Both the position numbers and the translations under genes were made by a program. Shown in pieces: positions 8,414-17,346 of a stretch of DNA of 64,000 nucleotides; the stretch's first letter is position 1; each line of letters begins with the position of its first letter. The stretch covers positions 5,466,531 through 5,530,530 of the forward strand of contig NZ_CP029188.1 in the NCBI RefSeq assembly GCF_003097515.1. The letters are read 5' to 3'. Source of the DNA: Streptomyces tirandamycinicus (GTDB taxonomy: Bacteria > Actinomycetota > Actinomycetes > Streptomycetales > Streptomycetaceae). Below the pieces are notes generated by a model. The model made no database searches and had not been told where the DNA came from. It worked only from the letters and a program-made list of their open reading frames with translations.

Positions 8414-9925
8414 ATGACGATGGCGCTGGCGTGCGTCACCACCTCCGTCCTCTTCTCCAGCGCCCCGAGCATCACACTGGCCCTGCCGACCATCCAGCGC
8501 GATCTCGATGCCACCGCGTCCACCCTGCGCTGGATCGTGATCGCGGCGCAGCTCCCGCTCTGCTGCCTGGCGGCGGCCTCGGGACGCCTCGCCGACCTGC
8601 TGGGATACCGGACGGTGCTCCGCTCCGCCCTGCTCTGCTTCGCCGTCGCCTCCGCCTTCTGCGCCGTGGGGCCCACCGGCCACTGGCTGATCGCCGGGCG
8701 GGTCCTCCAAGGGGTCGCCGTGGCCCTGGCCGCTCCGCTGGGAATCGCCCTGCTGGCCAGGGAGATCCCCCTGCGCATGCGCGGGTGGGCCCTCGGCACG
8801 CTCGCTCTGTCGATCACCCTGACCAGTACGACGGCTCCGTACCTCGTCGCGGCGCTGACCGACTTCGCCGACTGGCGCTGGGGCTTCGGCGTCTACACGG
8901 CGGCGGGGCTCGTCCTGCTCGTCCTCGCCGGACGCGAGCGCTACGGGACGGGCCGGACGGCGGTTCCCATGGACTGGAAGGGACTGCTCACCCTGACGGG
9001 CGGACTCACCCTGGTCGTGGTCTCGCTGGAGAGAGTGGCGGCCTGGGGGCACCGGGACCTTCCGGCCCTGCTGCTGCTCCTCGCCGGCGCGGCCCTTCTG
9101 CTGCTGTTCGCCCTCGTCGAGCGGGCGACGGCCGATCCGCTCATCGACCTCGGGATGTGCCGGCGCCCCAATGTGATCGCCGCCGGCGCCGGCCTGGCGC
9201 TCACCCAGTGGGCGAGCCTCGCGCTGTCGATCTACCTCAGCCTCTATCTGCAGCAGGTGCTCGGCTACAGCGCCCTGCAGGCCGGACTGGTCGCCCTGCC
9301 CGGAGCCCTGGGGCCGCTGCTGCTGCCCCGCCTGGTGGGACGGCTGCACGACTACGCACCCAACTGGTGGACCGTCGTCGGCGGAGCGCTTCTGGGCGCG
9401 GTGTCCCTCATGCTGGTCGCCCTGGCCGTCGACCGGGGCCACCTCGTGACGCTGATGCTGGCGCTGCTCGCCTTCGGCTTCGCGACGCCCCTGGTCTACA
9501 CACCGGCCAACAGCTTCGCCATGTCCGCCGTGCCCACCGCCGCCTACGGGCTGATCGGCGGCTTCACCACGACGGCCCGCCAGCTGGGCGGGGTCCTGGG
9601 CCTGGCCGTCTCCGGGATGTTCTTCGCCCAGGTGCAGGCGGGCGCGCTCACCCGCCTCACCCGTACCGAGGGGCTCGGTTCGGTGCAGCAGCACGACCTG
9701 GACAGCCTGGTCGCCGACGGCGAGCGGGGCCGCCGGCTGCTGGACTCGCTGTCCCCGCCGTCGGCGCAGGCCGTGCTCGACACCGCGAGCGGGGCCTACA
9801 CCGCGGGGTTCCTCACCGTTCTCCTGGTCAACGCGGGGCTGCTCGCCCTCGGCAGCGCGAGCATGCTGGTGGCTCTCCGCCACCGGATGAGCGGCCTGAC
9901 CGGGGAAGCGGGCCGCCCCGGCTGA
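8414..9925 (+). CDS. MFS transporter, drug-exporter type (DHA2-like)
   Basis: A 503-residue membrane protein with about 14 hydrophobic segments. The first helix contains SITLALPTIQRDLDA, the MFS motif region has GRLADLLGYRTVL, and motif C-like sequence lies in PLGIALLARE. A cytoplasmic linker near residues 400-440 and a final helix close the protein. This suits a proton-driven exporter of small lipophilic molecules. Start choice is uncertain: ATG 8414 has no good ribosome-binding site, and an in-frame GTG at 8378 would add 12 basic residues. It diverges from the aldehyde oxidase operon and ends in a repeat-rich gap facing a phosphatase gene. Confidence 0.85.
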   Translation: MTMALACVTTSVLFSSAPSITLALPTIQRDLDATASTLRWIVIAAQLPLCCLAAASGRLADLLGYRTVLRSALLCFAVASAFCAVGPTGHWLIAGRVLQGVAVALAAPLGIALLAREIPLRMRGWALGTLALSITLTSTTAPYLVAALTDFADWRWGFGVYTAAGLVLLVLAGRERYGTGRTAVPMDWKGLLTLTGGLTLVVVSLERVAAWGHRDLPALLLLLAGAALLLLFALVERATADPLIDLGMCRRPNVIAAGAGLALTQWASLALSIYLSLYLQQVLGYSALQAGLVALPGALGPLLLPRLVGRLHDYAPNWWTVVGGALLGAVSLMLVALAVDRGHLVTLMLALLAFGFATPLVYTPANSFAMSAVPTAAYGLIGGFTTTARQLGGVLGLAVSGMFFAQVQAGALTRLTRTEGLGSVQQHDLDSLVADGERGRRLLDSLSPPSAQAVLDTASGAYTAGFLTVLLVNAGLLALGSASMLVALRHRMSGLTGEAGRPG

Positions 9926-9959
9926 CCGGGGGGCGCCGGCACGGGGCTGCCGAGAGGCG

Positions 9960-10115
9960 CCGGACAGGTGCCGGTCGGTTCCGGACGGGCTCCGGACAGG
10001 ACGCGGGCTCCGGCCCGGCTCCGGACAGTTTCGGACGGCCTCCGGACCTGCTCCGGACAGGACGCGCGGCCTCCGGGCCGGCTCCGGACGGGACGCGGTC
10101 TCCGGGGGTGGCCGG
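9960..10115. repeat. imperfect CTCCGGAC repeat cluster between convergent genes
   Basis: At least six scattered copies of CTCCGGAC(A/G)GG in about 155 bp separating the MFS gene from the convergent phosphatase gene. Several copies can fold against CCGG-rich partners, so the cluster may help end transcription, but no single clear hairpin stands out. Confidence 0.6.
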
Positions 10116-10129
10116 GAGCGCCGGGAAGC

Positions 10130-12205
10130 TCACTCCCGCACCCGCGCGATGAGCAGCGCCACGTCGTCCTCCACGGTGCCCCGCCGCAGCGAGCCCAGCA
10201 GGCGGTCGCACGTCTCCTCCAGCCCCGCGGCCGGGCCCGCCATGAGGGTGAGCAGCACATGCAGCCGGGTGTCGATGTCCTGGTCACGGGTCTCCACCAG
10301 GCCGTCGGTGTAGAGGACGAGGGTGTCCCCGGGGCACAGGGAGAAGTCGACCGAGCGGAACTCCACCCCGCCGACGCCCAGCGGCACCCCGGTCGGCAGG
10401 TCGAGCAGCACCGGCGCCTCACCGGGCCGCAGCAGCACCGGCGGCAGGTGCCCGGCCGTGGAGACGCACACCCGGTGCCGGTGGGGGTCGTACAGCGCGT
10501 ACAGGCACGTCGCGATGTACGGCTCCAGCCCGGCGGTGATCGAGTCCAGGTGCCGCAGCACCTCCTCGGGCCCGAGACCCAGGGAGGCGAGGGTCTGGGT
10601 GGCGGTGCGCAGCCGCCCCATGGCCGTCGCCGCGTTGATCCCGCTGCCCATCACATCGCCCACCACCAGCGCGGTCTTGCCGTCGGTGAGGGGGAGGATG
10701 TCGAACCAGTCGCCGCCGACCTCGCTGACCGCTCCCGCGGGCTGGTAGCGGGAGGCGACCTCCAGCCCGACCAGGTTCGGCGGATGCCGCGGCAGCAGAC
10801 TGCGCTGGAGGGCGAGCGCCGCGTCGCGCTGCTGCTGGTACCAGCGGGCGTTGTCGATGCACACCGCCGCCCGGCTGGCGAGCTCCCCGGCCAGCAGCAC
10901 GTCGTCGGAGTCGAACGGCACCGGGTTGCGGAACCGCTTGAGGTCGAGCGCACCCAGCACCTCCCCGCGGGCGATCAGCGGCACCGCCAGGTACGAGTGC
11001 ACCCCTGCCGCCGCCAGCAGCACCGACGCCGCCGCGTCCCGCGCGATCCGCGGCAGGTCCTCGCTCTCGACGTGCGGCACCACGATCGGCTCGCCGGTCC
11101 GTACGCACTGGGTGACCAGCCGGTCGGCGTCGTAGCGGGTGAGCTCGCCCGGCGGATCCGCAGCCTGCACCGCGACGGTCGGGTGCGCCGCCGACACGGC
11201 GAGCGCGCGGAACACCGCCGTGCCGTCGGCCCGCACCGCCTCGCGCCGCCCCTCCACCGCCGAGTCCAGCACGTCCACCGCGGCGATGTCGGCGAGCTCC
11301 GGCACGGCCACGTCGGCCAGCTCCCTGGCGGTCTCCCACAGGTCCAGGGTGGTGCCGATCCGCATCGACGCGTCGGCGACCAGGGCGAGCCGGTGCCGGG
11401 CCCGTTCCGCCTCCCTGGCGGCGTGGTGCCGGTCCGTCACGTCCACCACGGACACCGCGACGCCGAGGATGCGGCCGCGAGGGTCCTCCAGCCGGTACAG
11501 GGACACCGACCAGGCGTGCTCGGTGTCCTGGTCGGACGGCGTACGCCCCACGACCTGGCGGTCCACCATGGGCGTGCCCGTCTCCAGTACCCGGCGCATG
11601 GCGGCCTCGAGCCGGGTGGCGTCCAGGAACGGCAGGGTCTCGCTCACCCGGCGGTTCACATGCTGCTCCGCCGGCAGCCCGCTGACGGCCGCCAGCGCCG
11701 GGTTGACCGTCACGCAGCGCAGATCGGGGTCGAGCACGGCGAGACCGATCGGCGACTGGTCCACCAGCCGCACCGACAGCGCCAGGTCCCGCTCCACCTG
11801 CCGCAGGGCCTCCTGGCTGGTGGACAGCCCCAGGGCGTAGAAGCCGCCGTGCCGGTCCTGCAGCCGCATGTTGCGGAACTCGAGCAGCCGGACCGCGCCG
11901 TCCTTGCGCCTGACCGGGAACACCCCGGCCCAGTTCTCACCGCTCTCCATCACGCTGGAGAACAGGTCGAGGACGGTCTCGAAGTGCTCCTCCTCGACCA
12001 GCAGCCGCAGCGCGTACTGCCCGAGCGCCTCCTGAGCCGTGTAGCCCAGCAGCTCCTCCGCCTGACGGCTCCACAGGGCGATCCGCCCCTCCGCGTCCAG
12101 CACCACCGGTGCCAGGCCGAGCACGTCGAGCAGCCCGCCGGGCGGGGCGGGGCCGGCCTCCACGCTCGGTACCAGGTCACCGGGGAACGCTTCGGTGCCA
12201 CCCAT
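10130..12205 (-). CDS. PAS-PAS-GAF-SpoIIE (PP2C) protein phosphatase
   Basis: A 691-residue cytoplasmic sensor phosphatase of the RsbU/SpoIIE type. Order: PAS about 25-135 (VVLDAEGRIALWSRQAEELLGY), a second PAS about 145-270 (QSPIGLAVLDPDLRCVTVNP), GAF about 285-440, and a PP2C-type domain about 455-690 with EVGGDWFDILPL, VVGDVMGSGINAA, LYALYDP, TAGHLPP and LYTDGLVETR metal-binding motifs. Such enzymes dephosphorylate anti-anti-sigma proteins and so free alternative sigma factors. A GGGAGGAG ribosome-binding site supports ATG 12205. It lies 153 bp downstream of a longer paralogue on the same strand and lacks that gene's C-terminal kinase domain. The sensed signal is unknown. Confidence 0.9.
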   Translation of the reverse strand: MGGTEAFPGDLVPSVEAGPAPPGGLLDVLGLAPVVLDAEGRIALWSRQAEELLGYTAQEALGQYALRLLVEEEHFETVLDLFSSVMESGENWAGVFPVRRKDGAVRLLEFRNMRLQDRHGGFYALGLSTSQEALRQVERDLALSVRLVDQSPIGLAVLDPDLRCVTVNPALAAVSGLPAEQHVNRRVSETLPFLDATRLEAAMRRVLETGTPMVDRQVVGRTPSDQDTEHAWSVSLYRLEDPRGRILGVAVSVVDVTDRHHAAREAERARHRLALVADASMRIGTTLDLWETARELADVAVPELADIAAVDVLDSAVEGRREAVRADGTAVFRALAVSAAHPTVAVQAADPPGELTRYDADRLVTQCVRTGEPIVVPHVESEDLPRIARDAAASVLLAAAGVHSYLAVPLIARGEVLGALDLKRFRNPVPFDSDDVLLAGELASRAAVCIDNARWYQQQRDAALALQRSLLPRHPPNLVGLEVASRYQPAGAVSEVGGDWFDILPLTDGKTALVVGDVMGSGINAATAMGRLRTATQTLASLGLGPEEVLRHLDSITAGLEPYIATCLYALYDPHRHRVCVSTAGHLPPVLLRPGEAPVLLDLPTGVPLGVGGVEFRSVDFSLCPGDTLVLYTDGLVETRDQDIDTRLHVLLTLMAGPAAGLEETCDRLLGSLRRGTVEDDVALLIARVRE

Positions 12206-12315
12206 CCGCAGCCGCTCCTCCCGCCACCGTCACAGGGCTTTTGTGCAGGTCATGCCCACCCCGCCGGAAACCCGGGCGCTCGCGCTCTCCATCGTCCCTC
12301 CGCGCCACGTTCCGT

Positions 12316-12361
12316 GCAGCTCCGGCCACGCCGGTCAGCGCAGCTCCGGCCACGCCGGTCA
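12316..12361. repeat. 22-bp direct repeat, two copies
   Basis: Two perfect copies of a 22-bp unit beginning GCAGCTCCGG and ending CGCCGGTCA, 24 bp apart. The second copy includes the stop codon of the upstream phosphatase gene (minus strand), so a duplication occurred at that gene's 3' end. Confidence 0.8.
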
Positions 12362-14788
12362 GCCGGGCAGCTCCTGCTCGGTCCAGACAGTCTTGCCCTC
12401 ATGCATGTGTCGTGTACCCCATCGTGACGTCAGTTGTGCCACCAGCAGCAGTCCCCGGCCGCCCTCGTCGGTGCTGCGGGCCCGCCGCAGATGCGGCGAG
12501 GTGCTGCTGGGGTCGGAGACCTCGCAGATCAGCCGGTGCAGACGGATCAGCCGCAGGGTCACCGGGCCGCCCGCGTAGCGGTAGGCGTTGGTGACGAGTT
12601 CGCTCACCACCAGCTCCGTCGTGAAGACCATCTCCTCCAGACCCCATTCGGCGAGCTTTTGGGCGGTCAGCGCCCTGGCCCGGGCCGGAGTGGTCGGCTC
12701 GGCGGGCAGTACCCAGGTCGCGACCTGCTCGGACGCCAGGGTGCGGGTCCTGGCCAGCAGCAGCGCCACGTCGTCGGCGGGCCGCGCGGGCAGCAGCGTG
12801 TCCACCACCGACTGGGCCATGTCCTCCAGCGGACGGTCCGGGCCGCTCAGCGCCTCCGACAACCGGTCGAGACCGGCGTCGATGTCGTGCGCGTCGCCCT
12901 CGACGAGCCCGTTGGTGTAGAGGGCGAGCACGCTGTTCTCCGGCAGCTCCAGCTCCTCGGACTCGAACGGCAGCCCACCGAGGCCCAGCGGGGGCCCGGC
13001 GGGCAGCTCGGGCAGGCTCACCCGGCCGTCCGGCGCGACGAGCGCGGGCGGCGGATGGCCCGCGCGGGCCACGGAGCAGATCCGCGACACCGGGTCGTAC
13101 ACGGCGTACAGGCAGGTGGCGCCCACCACCTGCTCGCCGGGACCGCCGTCGTCGCCCTGCTCCTGCTCACCGGCCAGCCGCGTCACCAGGTCGTCGAGGT
13201 GGGACAGCACCTCGTCCGGTTCCAGGTCCAGATCGGCCAGGGTGTGCACCGCGGTGCGCAGCCGCCCCATCGTCGCCGCGGCGTTGATGCCGTGGCCGAC
13301 GACGTCGCCGACGACCAGCGCCACCCGGGCCCCGGAGAGCGGGATCACGTCGAACCAGTCACCGCCCACCCCCGCGGAGCCGCCGGCCGGCAGATACCGG
13401 TGCGCGACGCGCACCGCCGGCTGCGAGGGCACCTCGCGCGGCAGCAGCCGGCGCTGCAGCGCGAGCGCCGTCCGGTGCTCCTGGGTGTACCGGCGGGCGT
13501 TGTCGATGGCGACGCCGGCGCGGGCCGCGAACTCGTTCGCCAGCGTCAGGTCGTCCTCCTCGAACGGCTCCGGGACGACGTACCGCCACAGGCAGACCAG
13601 CCCCAGCACCAGGCCCCGGGCGGTCAGCGGCACGACCATCATCGAGTGGACGCCCAGCGCACGCGCGTGCCCGGCCCGATCGGGGTCCAGGCCCAGCTCC
13701 GCTCCGTCGGTGTCCATGTGGGCCACCAGCACGGGGCGCCTGGTCACCAGGCACCGGGCCTGCGGCGAGTCCTTCGGGAACGACCTGAGCGTTCCCACCG
13801 GGTACATCACCCGCTCGGGGTACGGCGCGACCGACTTGAACGCGGCCCTGCGCAGCGGTCCGCCGCGCTCCGGGAACAGCGCCTCGCCGAGTCCGACCGC
13901 CGGCAGCAGGTCGACGGTCACGCAGTCGGCGATACCGGGCACGGCGACGTCCACCAGCTCCTGCGCCGTGGCCTCCACGTCCAGCGTGGTGCCGATGCGC
14001 TCGCTCGCCTCGTTCAGCATCGCCAGCCGGCGGCGGGCCCGGTGCCGGTCGGTGACGTCCTCCACCAGCTGCGTCACCCCGAGGGTGCGGCCGGCCGAGT
14101 CCTCCATCCGGAACGCCGACACCGCGACATAGCGCTCGGCCCCCGGCTCGGCGAGCAGCCGGCACGACTGCTCCGTGAAGATCATCGGCGTCCCGGTCTC
14201 CAGGACCTCGCTCAGCCGGGACTCGATCGTCCGGGCGTCCGCGGCCACCAGGAAGTCACCGATGCGCTGCCCCCGCGCCTGGTCGGAGGTGATGCCGCCG
14301 ATGTGCGCTATCGGCCGGTTGACCCGCAGGATCGCCAGACTCGGGTCGTGCACCGACAGACCGATGGGGGAGCGGCGGAACAGTCCCTCCATGACCGAGC
14401 GGTCGATCTCCCACTGGGTGACCTCCTCCGCCGGGGCGCCCACCAGCAGCCACTCGTGCTCCCGGCCGGCCCGCGCCACCCGCGCGGCCCGGACGCCGAA
14501 ACGGGACCTGCGGCCCTCCCGGTCGAGGACCGGGACCACCCCGAACCAGCCGCCGTCCCGTACGCATCCCGCCGCGGCCTCCCGCACGAGGCCGAGGTCG
14601 CGGACGTCGACGAGGAAGTCCACCGCGCGGCGGCCGAGTGCCTGCTCGTCGGTGAAGCCCAGGAGTTCGCGTCCACGCTCGCTCCAGCCGACCACCGATC
14701 CCCGCTCGTCCAGCACGACGGAGACGGCCCGCCCCAGCGAGAACGGGTCCTCCGGGCTCTCACTGATCAGGGTCACGGATCCGGTCAT
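12359..14788 (-). CDS. PAS-PAS-GAF-SpoIIE phosphatase fused to an anti-sigma HATPase domain
   Basis: An 809-residue signalling protein. Order: PAS about 20-120 (VVLDERGSVVGWSERGRELLGF), PAS about 145-260 (RSPIGLSVHDPSLAILRVNRP), GAF about 280-430, PP2C-type phosphatase about 450-680 (GVGGDWFDVIPL, VVGDVVGHGINAAATMGRL, LYTNGLVEGD), and a C-terminal RsbW-type kinase domain about 690-809 with the N-box ELVVSELVTNAYRYAGG and EGGRGLLLV. Phosphatase and kinase in one chain could both phosphorylate and dephosphorylate an anti-anti-sigma partner. ATG 14788 fits a GGAG 11 nt upstream; ATG 14797 is an alternative. It is the upstream member of a tandem pair. Confidence 0.9.
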   Translation of the reverse strand: MTGSVTLISESPEDPFSLGRAVSVVLDERGSVVGWSERGRELLGFTDEQALGRRAVDFLVDVRDLGLVREAAAGCVRDGGWFGVVPVLDREGRRSRFGVRAARVARAGREHEWLLVGAPAEEVTQWEIDRSVMEGLFRRSPIGLSVHDPSLAILRVNRPIAHIGGITSDQARGQRIGDFLVAADARTIESRLSEVLETGTPMIFTEQSCRLLAEPGAERYVAVSAFRMEDSAGRTLGVTQLVEDVTDRHRARRRLAMLNEASERIGTTLDVEATAQELVDVAVPGIADCVTVDLLPAVGLGEALFPERGGPLRRAAFKSVAPYPERVMYPVGTLRSFPKDSPQARCLVTRRPVLVAHMDTDGAELGLDPDRAGHARALGVHSMMVVPLTARGLVLGLVCLWRYVVPEPFEEDDLTLANEFAARAGVAIDNARRYTQEHRTALALQRRLLPREVPSQPAVRVAHRYLPAGGSAGVGGDWFDVIPLSGARVALVVGDVVGHGINAAATMGRLRTAVHTLADLDLEPDEVLSHLDDLVTRLAGEQEQGDDGGPGEQVVGATCLYAVYDPVSRICSVARAGHPPPALVAPDGRVSLPELPAGPPLGLGGLPFESEELELPENSVLALYTNGLVEGDAHDIDAGLDRLSEALSGPDRPLEDMAQSVVDTLLPARPADDVALLLARTRTLASEQVATWVLPAEPTTPARARALTAQKLAEWGLEEMVFTTELVVSELVTNAYRYAGGPVTLRLIRLHRLICEVSDPSSTSPHLRRARSTDEGGRGLLLVAQLTSRWGTRHMHEGKTVWTEQELPG

Positions 14789-15240
14789 CACTCTCATGCT
14801 CCACCGGCTCCGACGGTTGCGCACGCCCCGTGGCCCGTCCGACACCGCCTCACCGGGCGGTTCCCGGTACGGCACCCACGGGCACGCCGCGGCGGACCGG
14901 CGCGGGCGCGACGGCGGACGGGGCCTCGGCGGGGCACGCCGACGTGCGGTCCCGACCGCACGCCGGCGCACCCTGGAGCCAGGGCGGCCGTCCGCCCGTG
15001 CAGTGTGCTCCCGGTCATGTGCGGCTGCCAACAGGTGTGCACACACTCGTCCTCCCCGGATCCCGGGCCGCGGAGGCGCACCCGGTGTGCGGTGCCGTGG
15101 CGGCGCTCCCGGCGTGCGCCGGCGTGCGGTGGCGTGCGGTGATACGGCGGCGCTCCCGGCGTGCGGTGCCGCGGCGGGCCGGCAGCGACTTGCCCGTGTC
15201 GCTGTTGGGCCGAACGGGTGAGGGACGCGAAGATGGTCGC
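14789..15240. other. 452-bp divergent intergenic region, phosphatase / sepF-like gene
   Basis: No recognisable gene. GTGTGCACAC at 15035-15044 is a perfect 10-bp palindrome and a possible regulator site. Imperfect repeats of GGCGCTCCCGGCGTGCG occur between about 15105 and 15165. Confidence 0.5.
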
Positions 15241-15654
15241 ATGAGCAGGTACGAGAGGTTCGACGTCACCGACGAGCAGTGGGAGGGCCTGGCCCAGGTC
15301 GTGCCGCTGCGGGGCCGCGACGCGTGGCCGTCACGCGTGGACCACCGCACGATCCCCCGGGACCGGCTCGCCGCGTCCGCCGCCGAGGCGGAGCAGCGCC
15401 GGATGGTCGTGCTGCGCGTGCAGGTCTTCGCGGACGCCCGTGAGATCGCCGAGTACCTCGTCGCCCGGGTGCCGGTGCTGCTCGACCTGACGAGCGCGGA
15501 CGCCGAAGTCGCCCAACGCGTCCTGGACTTCAGCAGCGGAGTCGTCTTCGGGCTCGGCTGCGGGATGCACCGCGTGGACCGCAATGTGTTCCTGCTCGCG
15601 CCCGTCGGCACGGAGGTCGACGGGCTCGCGGCGACCGCCGTCCCCCATTCGTAG
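15241..15654 (+). CDS. SepF-like cell division protein
   Basis: A 137-residue protein. The C-terminal 80 residues match the SepF/DUF552 fold: VVLRVQVFADAREIAEYLVARVPVLLDL, then AQRVLDFSSGVVFGLGCGMHRVDRNVFLLAPVG, including the conserved G-V/C-FG-L-G turn and the R-V/I-D strand. SepF binds FtsZ and membranes; Streptomyces carry extra SepF-like proteins besides the one in the dcw cluster, and this is probably one of those. The usual N-terminal amphipathic membrane helix is not obvious. It is followed after 56 bp by an AAA ATPase, with no known functional link. Confidence 0.82.
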   Translation: MSRYERFDVTDEQWEGLAQVVPLRGRDAWPSRVDHRTIPRDRLAASAAEAEQRRMVVLRVQVFADAREIAEYLVARVPVLLDLTSADAEVAQRVLDFSSGVVFGLGCGMHRVDRNVFLLAPVGTEVDGLAATAVPHS

Positions 15655-15710
15655 GAAGCGCTTCCAGAGGGAACGGTTCGGCGTGCCGGGCCCTGCGTAG
15701 CGTCCGCCGC

Positions 15711-16853
15711 ATGGACGTACCCGCCATCCGCCCCGCCGTCACCGAACTGCGCCTCTCCTCCTTCGCCGGGCACCGGGGCAGGGTGCTGCCGCTCGGCCCG
15801 GTGACCCTCCTCGCCGGGCCGAGCGGCAGCGGCAAGTCGACCGCGTTGCGCGCGTACGAGGCGCTGGCCCGGCTCGGGGCCGGTGCCACGCTCGGCGAGG
15901 TGTTCCCCGACCCGGTGGGCTGTGTGCCCGAGGACGCGTCGCGCGACGCGCGGGGCCGGCGGGGTTTCCGGATCGGCTGCACGGCCGACGGCCCGGAAGG
16001 GCCCGTCCGGCTCGACGTCGCCGTGCAGGCCGACCCGGAACTGCGCATCGCCGGTGAGCGGTTGACCGCCCGCGGGCGTACGCTGCTGAGCACCGCGCTG
16101 CGCGACCCCGGGCGCCCCCGCGTCCAGGCGGCCTGGCACACCGCCGGCGACTCCCGGGTCACCCGCGCGCCGTTCCCCGGCGACCTGCTCGGCACGGCGC
16201 TGCTGCCGCTGCGGGTCGCGGGCACCACGCACGGGCAGCGGCAGGTGCTCGCGGCCGCCGAGCAGGTGGTGGTGGCGCTGCGGTCGGTGTTCCCCTGCGA
16301 TCCCCGGCCCGACGGGATGCGTGCGCCGGTCGCGCCGGGGGACGGGCGGCTGCGGCCCGGCTGCGGCAACCTGGCCGCCGTGCTCCACCGGACCAGGCAC
16401 GAGTGCGCCCGCCGTCACGCCAGGCTGGCGTCCGTCGCCCGCGCGGGATGCGCCGGACCCGTCGGCGAGGTAGGGGTCGAGGAACTCGCCGACGGTACGG
16501 TCCGCGCGGTCCTCGACCGCGGTGGCGCGTCCGGCGCCGGCCCGGCCCGGGCCACGCCGCTGGGCAGGCTGGGGGACGGCGAACTGCGCTTCCTGGCCCT
16601 CGCCCTGGTCCTGCTGACCGGCCCCGGTGTACTGGCGGTGGATCAGGCCGCGGAGGTCCCGCGGGCCCTGCAGTCGCTGACCGTACTCGCCGGGAACCTG
16701 GACCACGCCCTGGACACCGCCCAGTTGGGCACCCTCCTCGCACTGGCCGCCTCCGTCTGCGCGGAGGGGCATCTGCGGCTGGTGGGGGAGGTGGGGGAGG
16801 CCGCGGCCGCTCGGGAGGTCCGGGGCGTGACGGTGGTAGACCTGGTGCGATGA
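15711..16853 (+). CDS. AAA family ATPase (RecF/AAA_21-like)
   Basis: A 380-residue P-loop protein. Walker A is GPSGSGKST (about residues 36-44) after the strand VTLLAG. A signature-like LGDGELRFLALAL (about 282-295) and a Walker B-like VLAVDQA (about 303-309) follow. The order and spacing resemble RecF/SMC-type or AAA_21 ATPases without a long coiled coil. The residue after the Walker B Asp is Gln rather than the usual Glu, so hydrolysis may be slow or absent. Its stop overlaps the start of the MazG-like gene (ATGA), so the two proteins are probably co-translated. Cellular role unknown. Confidence 0.78.
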   Translation: MDVPAIRPAVTELRLSSFAGHRGRVLPLGPVTLLAGPSGSGKSTALRAYEALARLGAGATLGEVFPDPVGCVPEDASRDARGRRGFRIGCTADGPEGPVRLDVAVQADPELRIAGERLTARGRTLLSTALRDPGRPRVQAAWHTAGDSRVTRAPFPGDLLGTALLPLRVAGTTHGQRQVLAAAEQVVVALRSVFPCDPRPDGMRAPVAPGDGRLRPGCGNLAAVLHRTRHECARRHARLASVARAGCAGPVGEVGVEELADGTVRAVLDRGGASGAGPARATPLGRLGDGELRFLALALVLLTGPGVLAVDQAAEVPRALQSLTVLAGNLDHALDTAQLGTLLALAASVCAEGHLRLVGEVGEAAAAREVRGVTVVDLVR

Positions 16854-17221
16854 CGGAACTGGACATGCGGGCGCTGCAGCGCAGACTTGCCGAGTTCGCC
16901 GCGGCGCGGAACTGGCAGCCGTACCACACACCGAAGAACCTCGCCGTGGCGCTGACCGTCGAGGCGGCGGAACTCGTGGAGATCTTCCAGTGGCTGACGC
17001 CGGAGGAGTCGGCACGGGTGATGGACGATCCGCACCGGGCCCACCGGGTGGCCGACGAGGTCGCCGACGTACTCGCGTATCTGCTCCAGTTCTGCGAGGT
17101 GGTCGGGGTCGACGTGCTCCGGGCGCTCTCGGACAAGATCGACCGGAACGAGCTCCGCTTCCCTCCCGCCGAACGGGCGTCCGACGGTCCCTCAGCGCGG
17201 GATGGTCACTCTCCGGAGTGA
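16850..17221 (+). CDS. MazG-like nucleotide pyrophosphohydrolase
   Basis: A 123-residue all-alpha protein of the MazG/RS21-C6 (dCTPase-like) superfamily. Metal-binding residues are visible in EAAELVEIFQW (about 38-48) and DEVADVLAYLLQF (about 70-82), the two EXXE/D helices that bind Mg2+. The family hydrolyses (d)NTPs to (d)NMP and pyrophosphate, clearing damaged or excess nucleotides. The start overlaps the upstream AAA ATPase gene by four bases. RS21-C6-type members work without an accessory ATPase, so the pairing may have its own significance. Confidence 0.88.
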   Translation: MTELDMRALQRRLAEFAAARNWQPYHTPKNLAVALTVEAAELVEIFQWLTPEESARVMDDPHRAHRVADEVADVLAYLLQFCEVVGVDVLRALSDKIDRNELRFPPAERASDGPSARDGHSPE

Positions 17222-17346
17222 CTGATCTTCCCTCAAGCGGCTTGCTGTCCACAGATTTCCGAATTCCCCTGGCTTTTCGTCTGGAGCTCCTTCACTCTGG
17301 GTAGTGACTCAGTGGGCAGAAAGTCGTACGAACGGGGGCGGCGTCC

